Origin: Chryseobacterium limigenitum
GTDB lineage: Bacteria > Bacteroidota > Bacteroidia > Flavobacteriales > Weeksellaceae
Assembly: GCF_900114875.1 (NCBI RefSeq)
Contig: NZ_FPKW01000001.1
Span: 248,001 to 312,000 of the forward strand
Direction: 5' to 3'
DNA: 64,000 nucleotides
Positions 1 to 8,062 of this stretch are shown here, in pieces. The position numbers were made by a program, and so were the translations under genes. Below the pieces are notes generated by a model that was given only the letters and a program-made list of their open reading frames with translations, searched no databases and was not told the DNA's origin. The first letter of the stretch is position 1. Each line of letters opens with the position of its first letter.

Positions 1-372
1 CTGATGAGCCAATTGATGGTTTTCAAATGCATACCAATAATCATCCAGTGCTTTCAGAAGACTTTTCTTTGCTTCATCAAAATCACATTCAAAATTAACG
101 ATTAGTTTTTGAAAAGTAGGCATGTTTCGGGGAATTCCGTTATTAAAAATTTGCATCTCAAATTTTGTGAGAATACCTACCGCAGAAAACAGAATATTAA
201 TTTCAGGAAGAATGATTTTTTGTAAAGCAACCTGAAGAACGAGATCACAATGTTTCAGCATTTGGGCAGCAGACATTTGTCCCCATTTTCTGAGAGAATT
301 TTCATTAAGATTAGAGATTCTATTAATGATTTCCTCAAAATAAATCCGATTGTGAAGACTTTTTTTTACCAA
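1..372 (-). CDS. DUF1569-like DinB-fold protein (3' end off window)
   Basis: An open frame runs unbroken from a TTG at 372 to the left edge, giving 124 visible residues. The N-terminal part has the pattern KWGQMSAAQMLKHC, typical of DUF1569 proteins, a branch of the DinB/YfiT four-helix fold; the histidine in MLKHC is a likely metal ligand. The start overlaps the end of the upstream YfiT-like gene by 7 nt, which suggests translational coupling and an operon of two related DinB-fold proteins. TTG is the only suitable start near the overlap; a later in-frame ATG would cut into the conserved region. Substrate unknown. The family call is by motif memory, not a search. Confidence 0.65.
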   Translation of the reverse strand, partial: MVKKSLHNRIYFEEIINRISNLNENSLRKWGQMSAAQMLKHCDLVLQVALQKIILPEINILFSAVGILTKFEMQIFNNGIPRNMPTFQKLIVNFECDFDEAKKSLLKALDDYWYAFENHQLAHQ

Positions 373-902
373 CCTTTTTCTTTCTTCAAATTTTCAATAT
401 GAGCAAAATGATGGTTGCAATGCCAGACATAAAGAGCAAGATAATTTCTAAGGTCGTAGTCCTGGTTTTGTTCAGGATGATGAAAAGTTCTTTCAAACTG
501 TTTATTGGTAAGTGTTTTAAGCAATGCAGCCCATCTCTGATGCGTTCCTTTTATCATTCTCATTGCAGGTTTTATCGGCATATTTACGCTGTCCTGAAGT
601 TCTGCCCATTTCGCTTCATCATAAGGTCTGATGGTTGGATTATCTTCCGTTAATGCCAATTTAAGACGGATAAAACTGTTGATATGGCTGTCTGCGATGT
701 GATTCACAAGTTGTCTTACCGTCCAGCCACCTTCTCTGTAGGGAGTATCTAATTGGTCGTCAGAAAAGTCTTCTATTAGTTTTTTAAGCTTTTCGGGGAA
801 ATTTTTGATGACTTTAATATATTCATCAAGTTTAATATCACAGATGTTTTCAGGCTGTTGGTACTCACCTATCGGAAATCTTTTCTGTTCTAAATTGCTC
901 AT
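366..902 (-). CDS. YfiT/BstA-like putative metal-dependent hydrolase (DinB superfamily)
   Basis: 178 residues, the usual length for YfiT-type proteins. The N-terminal part (FPIGEYQQPENI, then a helix ending REGGWTVRQLVNHIADSH) and the C-terminal HCNHHFAHIE match the YfiT family, in which three histidines hold a Ni or Zn ion. The visible candidate ligands are H in VNHIADSH and the two in HHFAH. Family members act as thiol transferases or hydrolases on small molecules, but the substrate cannot be read from sequence. No signal peptide, so probably cytoplasmic. It is followed with a 7-nt overlap by a second DinB-fold gene. Confidence 0.8.
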   Translation of the reverse strand: MSNLEQKRFPIGEYQQPENICDIKLDEYIKVIKNFPEKLKKLIEDFSDDQLDTPYREGGWTVRQLVNHIADSHINSFIRLKLALTEDNPTIRPYDEAKWAELQDSVNMPIKPAMRMIKGTHQRWAALLKTLTNKQFERTFHHPEQNQDYDLRNYLALYVWHCNHHFAHIENLKKEKGW

Positions 903-925
903 CCTATTAATTTTAATTTTTAATG

Positions 926-1031
926 TTGCCGTTTTGTCCGATCATTAATTTTTTGGACAGTTTTTGAATTTTGCTGTTTGCTAATTTATCAAAAAATCGA
1001 GAATTTAAAATGAAAAAAGCGTTAATTGTAT
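926..1031 (+). repeat. Duplicate of the pncA leader and first codons (remnant)
   Basis: This stretch closely matches 2752-2857, the region upstream of and including the first codons of pncA. Shared parts are the TTGTCC-N14-GGACA inverted repeat (935-960), the segment TTTATCAAAAA..TCGAGAAT and the start ATGAAAAAAGCGTTAAT (ATG at 1010). After about seven codons the similarity stops and the frame ends, so this copy cannot make nicotinamidase. It looks like a duplicated promoter and 5' end left after rearrangement. Confidence 0.8.
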
Positions 1032-1081
1032 TTATTACAATTAATAAAGTAAGAATCTATAATTTACTTTAGTAAATGCCT

Positions 1082-1257
1082 TTAACCACAAAAGAAACAA
1101 AAGCTTTTTGGATATCTAACCAATTTTTAATTATCAGAAAACAAAAGTTCTCAAAAGAATAAAAATCAAAGATTTTTAAGCTAATGTGTTCTTGCTTGCA
1201 GTTTGTTAATTAGCTTAAAATACTAGTGTGCTGATCTTTTGTACCTTTTGTGGTTAA
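1082..1257. repeat. Nested palindromic intergenic element (MITE-like)
   Basis: The outer arms 1082-1103 and 1236-1257 are 22-nt inverted repeats with 20 matches (TTAACCACAAAAG at the tip). Inside them lies a perfect 12-bp inverted repeat, TTTTAAGCTAAT at about 1175 and its complement at about 1209. No coding frame is convincing. The arrangement resembles a small non-autonomous repeat; an RNA-level hairpin pair is the alternative. With the leader remnant at 926-1031 it accounts for most of the gap between 903 and 1312. Confidence 0.6.
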
Positions 1258-1312
1258 ATTAAAAAGCTCCAATTCTATCAAAATTGAAGCTCTTATTATT
1301 TAAATTAAAGTA

Positions 1313-2455
1313 TTAATAACCATGTAAATCAATACCTTCTGTTCTTTGTAAAGTTACTTTCTTACCCATTTTCTTTTGAATGACTCTGAAATGCTGTAAC
1401 TCATCATCAGTCAGAATATTAATGGCAGTCCCTTTTTCGCCTGCACGGCCCGTTCTACCGATCCGGTGAATATAATCTAAAGGTGAACGCGGTAATTCGT
1501 AATTGATCACACAAGGCAAAGATTCAATATGGATACCACGACCGATTAAATCTGTAGCAACCAAAATCTGGGCTCCATTTACTTTAAATTCTTCCAAATT
1601 ATTTCTACGCGCACCTTGCGATTTCTGACTATGAATGGCTACTGCTTTTATTTTATTCTTTTTTAGTTTTTCAACCAAATTATCTGCAGATTTTGTGGAG
1701 GAAACAAAGATCAAAGCCTTCTCAACCTTCTTTTCTTTAATTAAGTAACGTAAAAACGGACCTTTATTTTCCGGAGAAACGTGATAAGCCAATTGCTCGA
1801 TATTATCAATTTCAACTTCTTCTTTTTTAATCTCAATCAGTGTAGGATTGATTGATAAACGTTGTTTCATTTCAGAAACTTTATCATCTAAAGTCGCAGA
1901 AAACAGTGTTGTCTGTTTCATCACAGGCATTTGAGCGAAAAGTTTATTCATTTCTTCACCAAAACCTAACTGAAACATTTTATCTGCTTCATCAATCACC
2001 AAATGCTGGATTCCTGAGATACTCAACGCTTTATGATCAATCAAATCTAATAAACGGCCGGGCGTTGCAATAAGAACTTCTACCCCAAACATTCCTTTCA
2101 TCTGCGGATTGATGGAAACTCCGCCATAAACTGCCATTGTACGGATTTCACGCTTCAGATTGTCTGTAAATGCCCTGAAAACTTCATCAATCTGAATTGC
2201 CAGCTCACGTGTAGGAACCAATATTAAAACCTGAATATTACGATCTTTTTTAACCTCAGCATTTTGTAATCTCTCTAAAATAGGCATCACAAAACAAGCC
2301 GTTTTTCCGGAACCGGTCTGCGCGATTCCCATCAGATCTTTTCCCTGCAAAATAACAGGTATCGCCTGCTCCTGAATCGGAAACGGCTTCAGATAACCTA
2401 ATTTTTTAACAGAATGAATAATATTGTGTGATAATCCTAACGATTCAAATGACAT
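1313..2455 (-). CDS. DEAD-box ATP-dependent RNA helicase (RhlE-like)
   Basis: 380 residues from the ATG at 2455 (MSFESLGL). All core motifs are visible in order: the Q-motif region (PFPIQEQAIP), AQTGSGKTA (Walker A), PTRELA, TPGRLLDL, VIDEADKM (DEAD), FSATL, the IFVSSTKSADNL region, ATDLIGRGIHI and HRIGRTGRAG. It should unwind or remodel RNA with ATP, in ribosome assembly, cold response or RNA decay; the short C-terminus fits an RhlE-type protein but the exact role is not determinable. A longer frame starts from a TTG that lies inside the -7 box TATCTTTG (2474-2481), so the ATG 19 nt downstream of that box is preferred. Confidence 0.92.
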   Translation of the reverse strand: MSFESLGLSHNIIHSVKKLGYLKPFPIQEQAIPVILQGKDLMGIAQTGSGKTACFVMPILERLQNAEVKKDRNIQVLILVPTRELAIQIDEVFRAFTDNLKREIRTMAVYGGVSINPQMKGMFGVEVLIATPGRLLDLIDHKALSISGIQHLVIDEADKMFQLGFGEEMNKLFAQMPVMKQTTLFSATLDDKVSEMKQRLSINPTLIEIKKEEVEIDNIEQLAYHVSPENKGPFLRYLIKEKKVEKALIFVSSTKSADNLVEKLKKNKIKAVAIHSQKSQGARRNNLEEFKVNGAQILVATDLIGRGIHIESLPCVINYELPRSPLDYIHRIGRTGRAGEKGTAINILTDDELQHFRVIQKKMGKKVTLQRTEGIDLHGY

Positions 2456-2473
2456 AAAAATACTTATTTGCTG

Positions 2474-2481
2474 CAAAGATA
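2474..2481 (-). promoter_or_regulatory. -7 box TATCTTTG of the DEAD-box helicase gene
   Basis: Read on the minus strand this is TATCTTTG, a perfect match to the Bacteroidota consensus TAnnTTTG. It ends 18 bases before the ATG at 2455. No clear TTG -33 element sits at the usual distance. Confidence 0.65.
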
Positions 2482-2552
2482 AGCTATTGGTATTTGTTTT
2501 ATATCCCGAAAGTGAAATAGTGATTGTTTTTATAATTAAACAAAGATCCTGT

Positions 2553-2713
2553 TTTGTTGGAAAGGCGCAAAGGTTTTTAATTTTGATAGTGTTTTAAGGC
2601 GCAAGAAAATCAAAGATTTCATCTATAACGGTACAAATTTTATCGTAGATAAAATCCTTGCGTCTTAAAAACATGGTTGTTAATTATAATTTGCGCCTTT
2701 GCGATTAATAACC
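2553..2713. repeat. Second nested palindromic intergenic element
   Basis: The outer arms carry GGCGCAAAGG near 2564 and its near-complement TTTGCGCCTTTGCG near 2691. Inner arms near 2591 (GTTTTAAGGCGCAAG) and 2657 (CTTGCGTCTTAAAAAC) pair with few mismatches. The centre contains AAATCAAAGATT, also present in the element at 1082-1257, and the nested layout is the same, so the two probably belong to one repeat class. It accounts for most of the gap upstream of pncA. Confidence 0.55.
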
Positions 2714-2760
2714 TTTTTTAAATAAAATCTCAGGCAAAAATTATCAATCTAAATGCCGTT

Positions 2761-2786
2761 TTGTCCGATAATTAATTTTTGGACAA
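2761..2786 (+). promoter_or_regulatory. Inverted repeat TTGTCC-N14-GGACAA in the pncA leader
   Basis: Perfect 6-bp arms at 2761-2766 and 2781-2786, 52 bases before the pncA ATG. The same inverted repeat is kept in the duplicated leader at 935-960 (last base changed). Its retention in both copies suggests an operator or RNA hairpin; no regulator can be named from the sequence. Confidence 0.5.
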
Positions 2787-2837
2787 ATTTTTGAATATTA
2801 GTTTTTATATATTTATCAAAAATTCGAGAATCTAAAT

Positions 2838-3443
2838 ATGAAAAAAGCGTTAATAATAGTAGATGTACAGAATGATTTTTGTGAAGGAGGTGCATTGGCA
2901 GTTCCGGGAGCTAACGAGGTTATTCCTTACATCAATCTTCTGATGGAAGAAAATGAATATGATCAAATTGTTCTTACTCAGGATTGGCATCCTGCAAATC
3001 ATAAAAGCTTCGCTAGCAACAACGGACAAAAAGTTGGCGAAAGCATTATTTTAAACGGTGTTCCGCAGTTTATGTGGCCGGATCATTGTGTTCAGGGGAC
3101 TTTTGGAGCAGAATTTCATAAAGATCTGAACAGAGATAAAGTAACTCACATCATTCAAAAAGGAAAAAATACTGAAATTGATGCTTACAGCGGTTTTCAG
3201 GATAACAATCACTTTATGAAAACCGGTTTGGACGATTTCTTAAAATATCATGAAATTCAGTTATTGGAAATTGTAGGTTTAGCGATGGATTATTGCGTAA
3301 AATTTACGTGTACGGATGCAGTAGCAAACGGTTATGTAACGTGTCTGCATTTCAACGGAACACGTGCTGTAAACGTAAAACCGGATAATGCAAGAGATGC
3401 TATTTTTGAAATGCTTCAGAAAGGAGTAACTGTTTTGGGATAA
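2838..3443 (+). CDS. pncA: Nicotinamidase / pyrazinamidase
   Basis: 201 residues of the cysteine-hydrolase (isochorismatase-like) fold. It deamidates nicotinamide to nicotinic acid in NAD salvage, in the cytoplasm. The catalytic triad is visible as D9 (VDVQNDF), a lysine in the QKGK segment (about 108-110) and C153 (AMDYCVKFTC). The metal-site residues D49, H51 and H55 are in DWHPANHKSF. FMWPDHCVQGTFGAEFH is the usual conserved block. The length is typical. The gene stands alone between a palindromic repeat upstream and a long inverted repeat downstream; its leader carries the TTGTCC-N14-GGACAA inverted repeat. Confidence 0.93.
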   Translation: MKKALIIVDVQNDFCEGGALAVPGANEVIPYINLLMEENEYDQIVLTQDWHPANHKSFASNNGQKVGESIILNGVPQFMWPDHCVQGTFGAEFHKDLNRDKVTHIIQKGKNTEIDAYSGFQDNNHFMKTGLDDFLKYHEIQLLEIVGLAMDYCVKFTCTDAVANGYVTCLHFNGTRAVNVKPDNARDAIFEMLQKGVTVLG

Positions 3444-3471
3444 TTTTATATAAAATTTATTCATAAAATAA

Positions 3472-3554
3472 AAGGCTTCGACTTCGCTCAGCCTGACATT
3501 GGATAAACTTACAAATAGTATTAGGATTGTCAGGCTGAGCGAAGTCGAAGCCTT
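3472..3554. repeat. Perfect 27-bp inverted repeat (cruciform or terminator-like)
   Basis: The arms 3472-3498 and 3528-3554 are exact reverse complements over 27 bases, separated by 29 bases. The arm begins AAGGCTTCGACTTCGC and is far more GC-rich than its surroundings. I recall similar palindromes scattered through flavobacterial genomes. It lies between pncA and the convergent rluB terminator, so it may also end transcription. Confidence 0.85.
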
Positions 3555-3600
3555 ATCAATATAGATTCTTCTCTTTGGTTAGAATAACAAATACACATAA

Positions 3601-3632
3601 AAAAGACGTTGAAAATTAATTCAGCGTCTTTT
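3601..3632 (-). terminator. Terminator after rluB-like gene (bidirectional)
   Basis: Stem AAAAGACGTTGAA / TTCAGCGTCTTTT (3601-3613 / 3620-3632) with one G-T pair and a 6-nt loop, followed by T-runs on both strands. It lies between the convergent pncA and rluB-like genes. Confidence 0.75.
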
Positions 3633-3660
3633 CTATTTTTAAACTTAAAATTTAGCTTAA

Positions 3661-4926
3661 TTAAAGCATTTTCAAGTTGTTCACTTCCTGTTCTGTTAAA
3701 ATTCTCCAGTGTCCTCTTTTGATATTTTTCTTCGTTAATCCTGCAAATGTTACTCTGTCAAGAGCTTCTACTTCATATCCTAATCTTTGGAAGATTCTTC
3801 TGATAACACGGTTCCATCCGATGTGGATCTCGATTCCGATCTCATTTTTAGGCTTACCTTCAATGAATGAAATCTGATCAACCGTAGCAATCCCTTCATC
3901 CAAACGAATACCTTCAACGATCAGTTTCATGTCTTCATTGGTTAATTTTTTATCCAATGTTACATGATAGATTTTTTTCGCGTCAAAAGATGGGTGCGTC
4001 AGTTTCTTCGTCATGTGTCCGTCATTTGTTAAAAGAATAACACCCGTTGTAGAACGGTCTAATCTTCCAACCGGGAAAACACGGTACGGAGAAGCATTTG
4101 CCACAAGATCCATTACTGTTTTTCTTGCTTTATCGTCTTTTGTAGTAGAAATATAACCTTTTGGCTTATTTAATAGTACATAAACAGGCTTTTCAGGAGT
4201 AATGTTTTGTCCGTCGAAAACTACTTTATCAGTTTTTTCAACCTGGTAACCCATTTCAGTTACTACTTTCCCGTTTACTTCAACTAAGCCTTGAACAATC
4301 AGCTCATCAGCCTCTCTTCTGCTACAAATCCCTGAGTTGGCAATATATTTATTAAGACGAATCGTATCTTTATGGATATCCTTTTCAATCTTATTTAATC
4401 TTCTTTTCTGTACAAAAGATTTTGCTCTGTCTTCATCTCTGTCGCTTCCGGTAGAAGGTCTCTTGCCGTACTTTAAGCTGCCTCTTTCGTATTTACCTCT
4501 TTTGTTGTCTTTGGTATCAGGATCTCTTGGTCCACCTCTTTTAGAAACAGGTTTACCACCAAATGTTTTTCTTTCTCTACCTTCGTTTTGTGAAGTAATG
4601 TAAGGTTCTCTGCCAGGTTTTGAGCTGCGATCTTCATCACCACGGCTTTCAAAATTTGTATCACCTCTCCTAGAATCAGGTTTGTTAAAAGGTCTAGAGT
4701 CGGTATCTCTATCACTTCTGCTGAAAGGCTTTTTCTCAAATCTTGAATTGCCATTTTCATCTCTATCTTTTTGGCCAAAACTCTTGTCACTACTTTTAGA
4801 AAAAGGTTTTTTGAAAGGTTTTGATTCTGAAGAATTTCCAGATTTAGGAGCGCGAGAACTTCCGGAATTTCTTGTTGAAACTCTTGGTCTTTTAGGTTTT
4901 CCTGAATTATTATTGTCTCTGCTCAT
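3661..4926 (-). CDS. RsuA/RluB-family rRNA pseudouridine synthase with long disordered N-terminus
   Basis: 421 residues from ATG 4926. The first ~180 residues are Arg/Lys/Ser/Gly/Asp-rich and low complexity (repeated KPFSRSD, RGDED types), probably a disordered RNA-binding tail common in Bacteroidota members. An S4 domain follows (IRLNKYIANSGICSRREADELI), then the catalytic domain with the hallmark GRLDRSTTGVILLTNDG, whose Asp is the nucleophile. It converts a uridine in 23S or 16S rRNA to pseudouridine; the exact site cannot be read. A longer frame starts with a TTG inside the -7 box TATCTTTG and is rejected. Divergent from aroB. Confidence 0.9.
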   Translation of the reverse strand: MSRDNNNSGKPKRPRVSTRNSGSSRAPKSGNSSESKPFKKPFSKSSDKSFGQKDRDENGNSRFEKKPFSRSDRDTDSRPFNKPDSRRGDTNFESRGDEDRSSKPGREPYITSQNEGRERKTFGGKPVSKRGGPRDPDTKDNKRGKYERGSLKYGKRPSTGSDRDEDRAKSFVQKRRLNKIEKDIHKDTIRLNKYIANSGICSRREADELIVQGLVEVNGKVVTEMGYQVEKTDKVVFDGQNITPEKPVYVLLNKPKGYISTTKDDKARKTVMDLVANASPYRVFPVGRLDRSTTGVILLTNDGHMTKKLTHPSFDAKKIYHVTLDKKLTNEDMKLIVEGIRLDEGIATVDQISFIEGKPKNEIGIEIHIGWNRVIRRIFQRLGYEVEALDRVTFAGLTKKNIKRGHWRILTEQEVNNLKML

Positions 4927-4941
4927 GCTAAAATATTTTTG

Positions 4942-4990
4942 CAAAGATAGTAATTTAGTTACGAGTTAAAAATTAAGAATCATAACTTTG
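4942..4990. promoter_or_regulatory. Divergent promoters of rluB-like gene and aroB
   Basis: TATCTTTG on the minus strand (4942-4949) drives the rluB-like gene; TAACTTTG on the plus strand (4983-4990) drives aroB. Both match TAnnTTTG, and the two boxes are 33 bases apart. Confidence 0.65.
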
Positions 4991-5029
4991 CAATATAGTT
5001 TCACTATTAACGTTATAGAAATTCTGAAA

Positions 5030-6076
5030 ATGATAACAATATTAAACGATAATTTTTCTCAATTAAACGACTTTTTACACGAAAAATCATTCAGCAAAAT
5101 CTTTATTTTAGTTGATGAAAATACGCATGAATACTGTCTTCCCGTTCTTTTAGGCAATTTGGAAACCGAACTTTCATTTGAAATTCTGGAGATCGAAGCA
5201 GGGGAAGAAATGAAAAATATCCAGACTGCCAACCAGCTTTGGGAAATTCTGACAGAAATGAAAGCCGACAGAAAAGCCCTTGTCATCAACCTTGGAGGCG
5301 GTGTCATTACGGATATGGGAGGCTTTGTGGCTTCTACTTATAAAAGAGGAGTTCAGTTTATTAATATTCCGACGACGCTTTTATCGATGTGTGACGCATC
5401 TATTGGCGGAAAAACAGGGATTGATTTGATGCATTATAAGAATATGGTAGGAACTTTTAGCTTTCCTGAACAGATTTTTGTGTATCCTAAATTTTTAGAA
5501 ACACTTCCTTTTAAACAATTAAGAAGTGGTTTTGCCGAAATGCTGAAACACGGATTAATCGCAGATAAAAAACATTGGGACAATCTTATTCAGATCCATA
5601 AATTAGATATAGAAGGAATTATTCCGCATATTCAAACTTCAATGGATATCAAGCAGGATGTTGTAGAGAAGGATTTTCATGAAAAAAATATCAGAAAAAC
5701 ATTGAATTTCGCCCATACCATCGGTCACGCCATTGAAAGTTTATGTCTGGAACAAGGAAATCCTATTTTACATGGGGAAGCTGTTGCTATGGGAATGATT
5801 TCGGAGACGCATCTCTCCTATCTTGAAGGGGTGATTTCAGAAGATGATTCAAAAGTTATTATTGAAAACGTTCAGAGATATTATCCTTATTTAGATATCA
5901 GTGATTTTAAAGATGAAGATATTTTTGCGTTATTATTGAATGATAAAAAGAATACTGACAGTAAAATCAACTTCTCATTAGTCTCAGGAATCGGTGAATG
6001 TACCTATGATTATCAATGCAGCCAGAAAAATATTATCGAGTCATTGAATTTTTACAGACAATTGGATAGTATTTAA
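5030..6076 (+). CDS. aroB: 3-dehydroquinate synthase
   Basis: 348 residues from ATG 5030. It makes 3-dehydroquinate from DAHP, the second step of the shikimate pathway, using NAD and a divalent metal. The family blocks are clear: LGGGVITDMGGFVASTYKRG, INIPTTLLSMCDASIGGKTG, a central E (SGFAEMLKHG) and the metal histidines in NFAHTIGHAIES and LHGEAVAMGM. The longest frame begins with a TTG inside the -7 box TAACTTTG (4983-4990) and is rejected. No other shikimate gene is nearby. Confidence 0.93.
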   Translation: MITILNDNFSQLNDFLHEKSFSKIFILVDENTHEYCLPVLLGNLETELSFEILEIEAGEEMKNIQTANQLWEILTEMKADRKALVINLGGGVITDMGGFVASTYKRGVQFINIPTTLLSMCDASIGGKTGIDLMHYKNMVGTFSFPEQIFVYPKFLETLPFKQLRSGFAEMLKHGLIADKKHWDNLIQIHKLDIEGIIPHIQTSMDIKQDVVEKDFHEKNIRKTLNFAHTIGHAIESLCLEQGNPILHGEAVAMGMISETHLSYLEGVISEDDSKVIIENVQRYYPYLDISDFKDEDIFALLLNDKKNTDSKINFSLVSGIGECTYDYQCSQKNIIESLNFYRQLDSI

Positions 6077-6254
6077 TTGAAATTATGGAAATTTTCAAGC
6101 AAAATCATCTGTTTTATGAATTTGCGCCGATTTGTTCGATTTGTAATCAAATGTTTGTTTAGTATTTTAATTTATTAATTTTCAAATACTTACGTGTATT
6201 ACTGCTTGTTTTTAGGCGATATTTTTCACTGACTTTTGTCATGTTTTTCAGTTT

Positions 6255-6269
6255 TGGCAAGCAATTTGA
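6255..6269 (+). promoter_or_regulatory. TGGCAA-N5-TTGA box upstream of barrel gene 1
   Basis: The box has sigma-54 spacing (TGGCA[C]-N5-TTGC) with TTGA in place of TTGC, 80 bases before the start. The block TGGCAAGCAATTTG plus TACTCTGCGTC at 6274-6284 recurs at 9807-9836. Alternative reading: TTTG-N17-TACTCTGC, a weak ordinary -33/-7 promoter. Confidence 0.5.
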
Positions 6270-6349
6270 AAGATACTCTGCGTCAACGTAAAAATTGACA
6301 GTAGTAAAATTTAAAATTAAGAATAGTAAAATATTAAAAAATTAAAGTT

Positions 6350-7006
6350 ATGAAAAAGTTAATTTTAGGATTAGCAGTAACTGCAAGTTCACTAGCATTC
6401 GCACAAACAACTACAGCTACGGCTTCATCTTCAAACCCGGTTACATTTGGTGTTAAAGGAGGAATGAACGTTTCTTCTTTATCTAAAAATGAAGGTTTAG
6501 ACGATACAAAATCAAAAATTGGTTTTAACGCGGGTGTATTTGCTAACATTCCAGTTGCAAGTTCATTCAGCATTCAGCCAGAGGTTATTTATAATGATCT
6601 AGGAGCAAAATCAACAAGAAACTATACTGTTTTAGGAAACAACTATAAAGATGAGTATTCTACAAATTTAGGATATATCTCTGTTCCAGTGATGTTCCAG
6701 TATAATGCTCTTCCAAATCTTTATTTAGAAGCAGGTCCAGAATTCGGATTTTTAGTAAGTGCTAAAGATAAATTCAAAAGTTCTACTAACGGAAGTAATA
6801 ACGTTTCTTCAACATCTACATTAAATAAGGATGATTTCCAAACATTTAACTTTGGTATTGGTATCGGTGCTGGATATTATTTCACAGATAATTTAGGAGT
6901 TACTGCAAGATATACTGCTGGAGTTACTGATATTTTCAAAAACAACAATGGAGACGCTGTGAGAAACAACGTATTCCAAGTAGGATTGGCTTATAAATTC
7001 AAATAA
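6350..7006 (+). CDS. Outer-membrane beta-barrel protein, paralogue 1 of 5
   Basis: 218 residues with a clear signal peptide (MKKLILGLAVTASSLAFA, cut before QTT). The mature part has alternating amphipathic strands typical of the small OMP_b-brl_2/PorT-like barrel: FGVKGGMNVSSL, the core SVPVMFQYNALPNLYLEAGPEFGF, FGIGIGAGYYFTDNLGVTARY, and a last strand NNVFQVGLAYKFK. It should sit in the outer membrane as about eight strands; transport, adhesion or stabilising roles are all possible. It is the first of five tandem paralogues, each with its own terminator. The shared promoter box lies at 6255. Confidence 0.85.
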   Translation: MKKLILGLAVTASSLAFAQTTTATASSSNPVTFGVKGGMNVSSLSKNEGLDDTKSKIGFNAGVFANIPVASSFSIQPEVIYNDLGAKSTRNYTVLGNNYKDEYSTNLGYISVPVMFQYNALPNLYLEAGPEFGFLVSAKDKFKSSTNGSNNVSSTSTLNKDDFQTFNFGIGIGAGYYFTDNLGVTARYTAGVTDIFKNNNGDAVRNNVFQVGLAYKFK

Positions 7007-7046
7007 GCTTTCTTAACATTCAGAAAACAAATTTTAGTTTCAATAT

Positions 7047-7075
7047 AAAGTCAGATCGTAAAGTCTGACTTTTTT
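7047..7075 (+). terminator. Terminator after barrel gene 1
   Basis: Stem AAAGTCAGA / TCTGACTTT with loop TCGTAAAG, followed by T's. Nearly the same hairpin follows barrel gene 2. Confidence 0.85.
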
Positions 7076-7165
7076 AATTTAAATTGATAAATTGAGTGTC
7101 ATATTAAATATAATCGCTAAAATATCATGCTATTTTTATTTATTTTTAAAACAATTAATAAACTT

Positions 7166-7180
7166 TGGCAAGAAATTTGC
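7166..7180 (+). promoter_or_regulatory. Sigma-54-like box TGGCAA-N5-TTGC of barrel gene 2
   Basis: TGGCAAGAAATTTGC matches the -24/-12 layout including the GG and GC dinucleotides, 50 bases before the start. A TAATTTTG (7182-7189) directly follows and could instead serve as an ordinary -7 box. Confidence 0.55.
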
Positions 7181-7230
7181 TTAATTTTGTGTATAAATTA
7201 TTAAAATCAATAATAACTAAAAATTAAACT

Positions 7231-7812
7231 ATGAAAAAATTATTCTTAGGATTAGCAGTTGCTGCCAGTTCATTAGTATTTGCTCAAGAGAAAGCTAAAT
7301 CTACTTCTCCGGTTGCATTCGGTGTAAAAGCTGGTTTAAATGTTTCTACAATTTCAGGAGGTGATTCAAAAGGTAAAGCAGGATTTTATGGTGGTCTTTT
7401 TGCAAACATTCCTGTAGCATCAAGCTTTAGTGTTCAGCCGGAAGTTCTATACAATGGTGTTGGAGCAAAAGCAGATGGACTTGAAGAGTTAAAGGTAAAC
7501 TTGAGTTATATCTCAGTTCCAGTGATGTTCCAATATAATGCAACTCCGGAATTTTATCTTGAAGCTGGACCTCAATTCAGTTTCTTAGTAGATTCTAAAT
7601 TCAAATATCAATCAGTGTCAGTAAAAGCAAACGATTATATCAAAGGTTTTGATTTTGGCATTGGTATCGGAGCTGGATATTTCTTCACGCCTAACATCGG
7701 TGTAAATGCAAGATATGTTGCAGGTGTTACAGATATAGGTAAAGAAGTTGCAGGTTCACAGCCAGAGGGAAAAAACAATGTTTTCCAGGTAGGTCTGGCA
7801 TATAAGTTTTAA
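7231..7812 (+). CDS. Outer-membrane beta-barrel protein, paralogue 2 of 5
   Basis: 193 residues; signal peptide MKKLFLGLAVAASSLVFA, then a barrel closely similar to paralogue 1 (FGVKAGLNVSTIS, SVPVMFQYNATPEFYLEAGPQFSFLVD, FGIGIGAGYFFTPNIGVNARY, NNVFQVGLAYKF). Extracellular loops are shorter than in paralogue 1, which accounts for the length difference. Predicted outer-membrane location. It has its own promoter box at 7166 and a terminator at 7833, so it can be transcribed alone. Confidence 0.85.
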   Translation: MKKLFLGLAVAASSLVFAQEKAKSTSPVAFGVKAGLNVSTISGGDSKGKAGFYGGLFANIPVASSFSVQPEVLYNGVGAKADGLEELKVNLSYISVPVMFQYNATPEFYLEAGPQFSFLVDSKFKYQSVSVKANDYIKGFDFGIGIGAGYFFTPNIGVNARYVAGVTDIGKEVAGSQPEGKNNVFQVGLAYKF

Positions 7813-7832
7813 TAAACATTTTAGTTCAATAT

Positions 7833-7863
7833 AAAAGTCAGATCGTAAGGTCTGACTTTTTTT
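7833..7863 (+). terminator. Terminator after barrel gene 2
   Basis: Stem AAAAGTCAGA / TCTGACTTTT, loop TCGTAAGG, then a T-run. Between here and the next gene (7864-8154) I see only AT-rich DNA and the promoter box at 8063. Confidence 0.85.
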
Positions 7864-8062
7864 GATTTACACCATTCTCCCCGATTATTATTTTAATTTT
7901 TTTTTGTTTTCACATTTTTAGAATAAAATAAATAAAAGTGAAAATATTATTGATAAAATTAATTAATTAAACTTAATTATGGTTTTATTTAAATTAATAA
8001 CTCCATTTTGATTAAAAAACAAAGTTATTAACTTGTTTATTATCAGTCACTTATGTTTATTT

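Noticed and set aside
4473..4790. 105-residue frame inside the rluB-like gene
   Set aside because: It overlaps the low-complexity N-terminal coding region on the same strand in another frame; shadow frame of biased codons.
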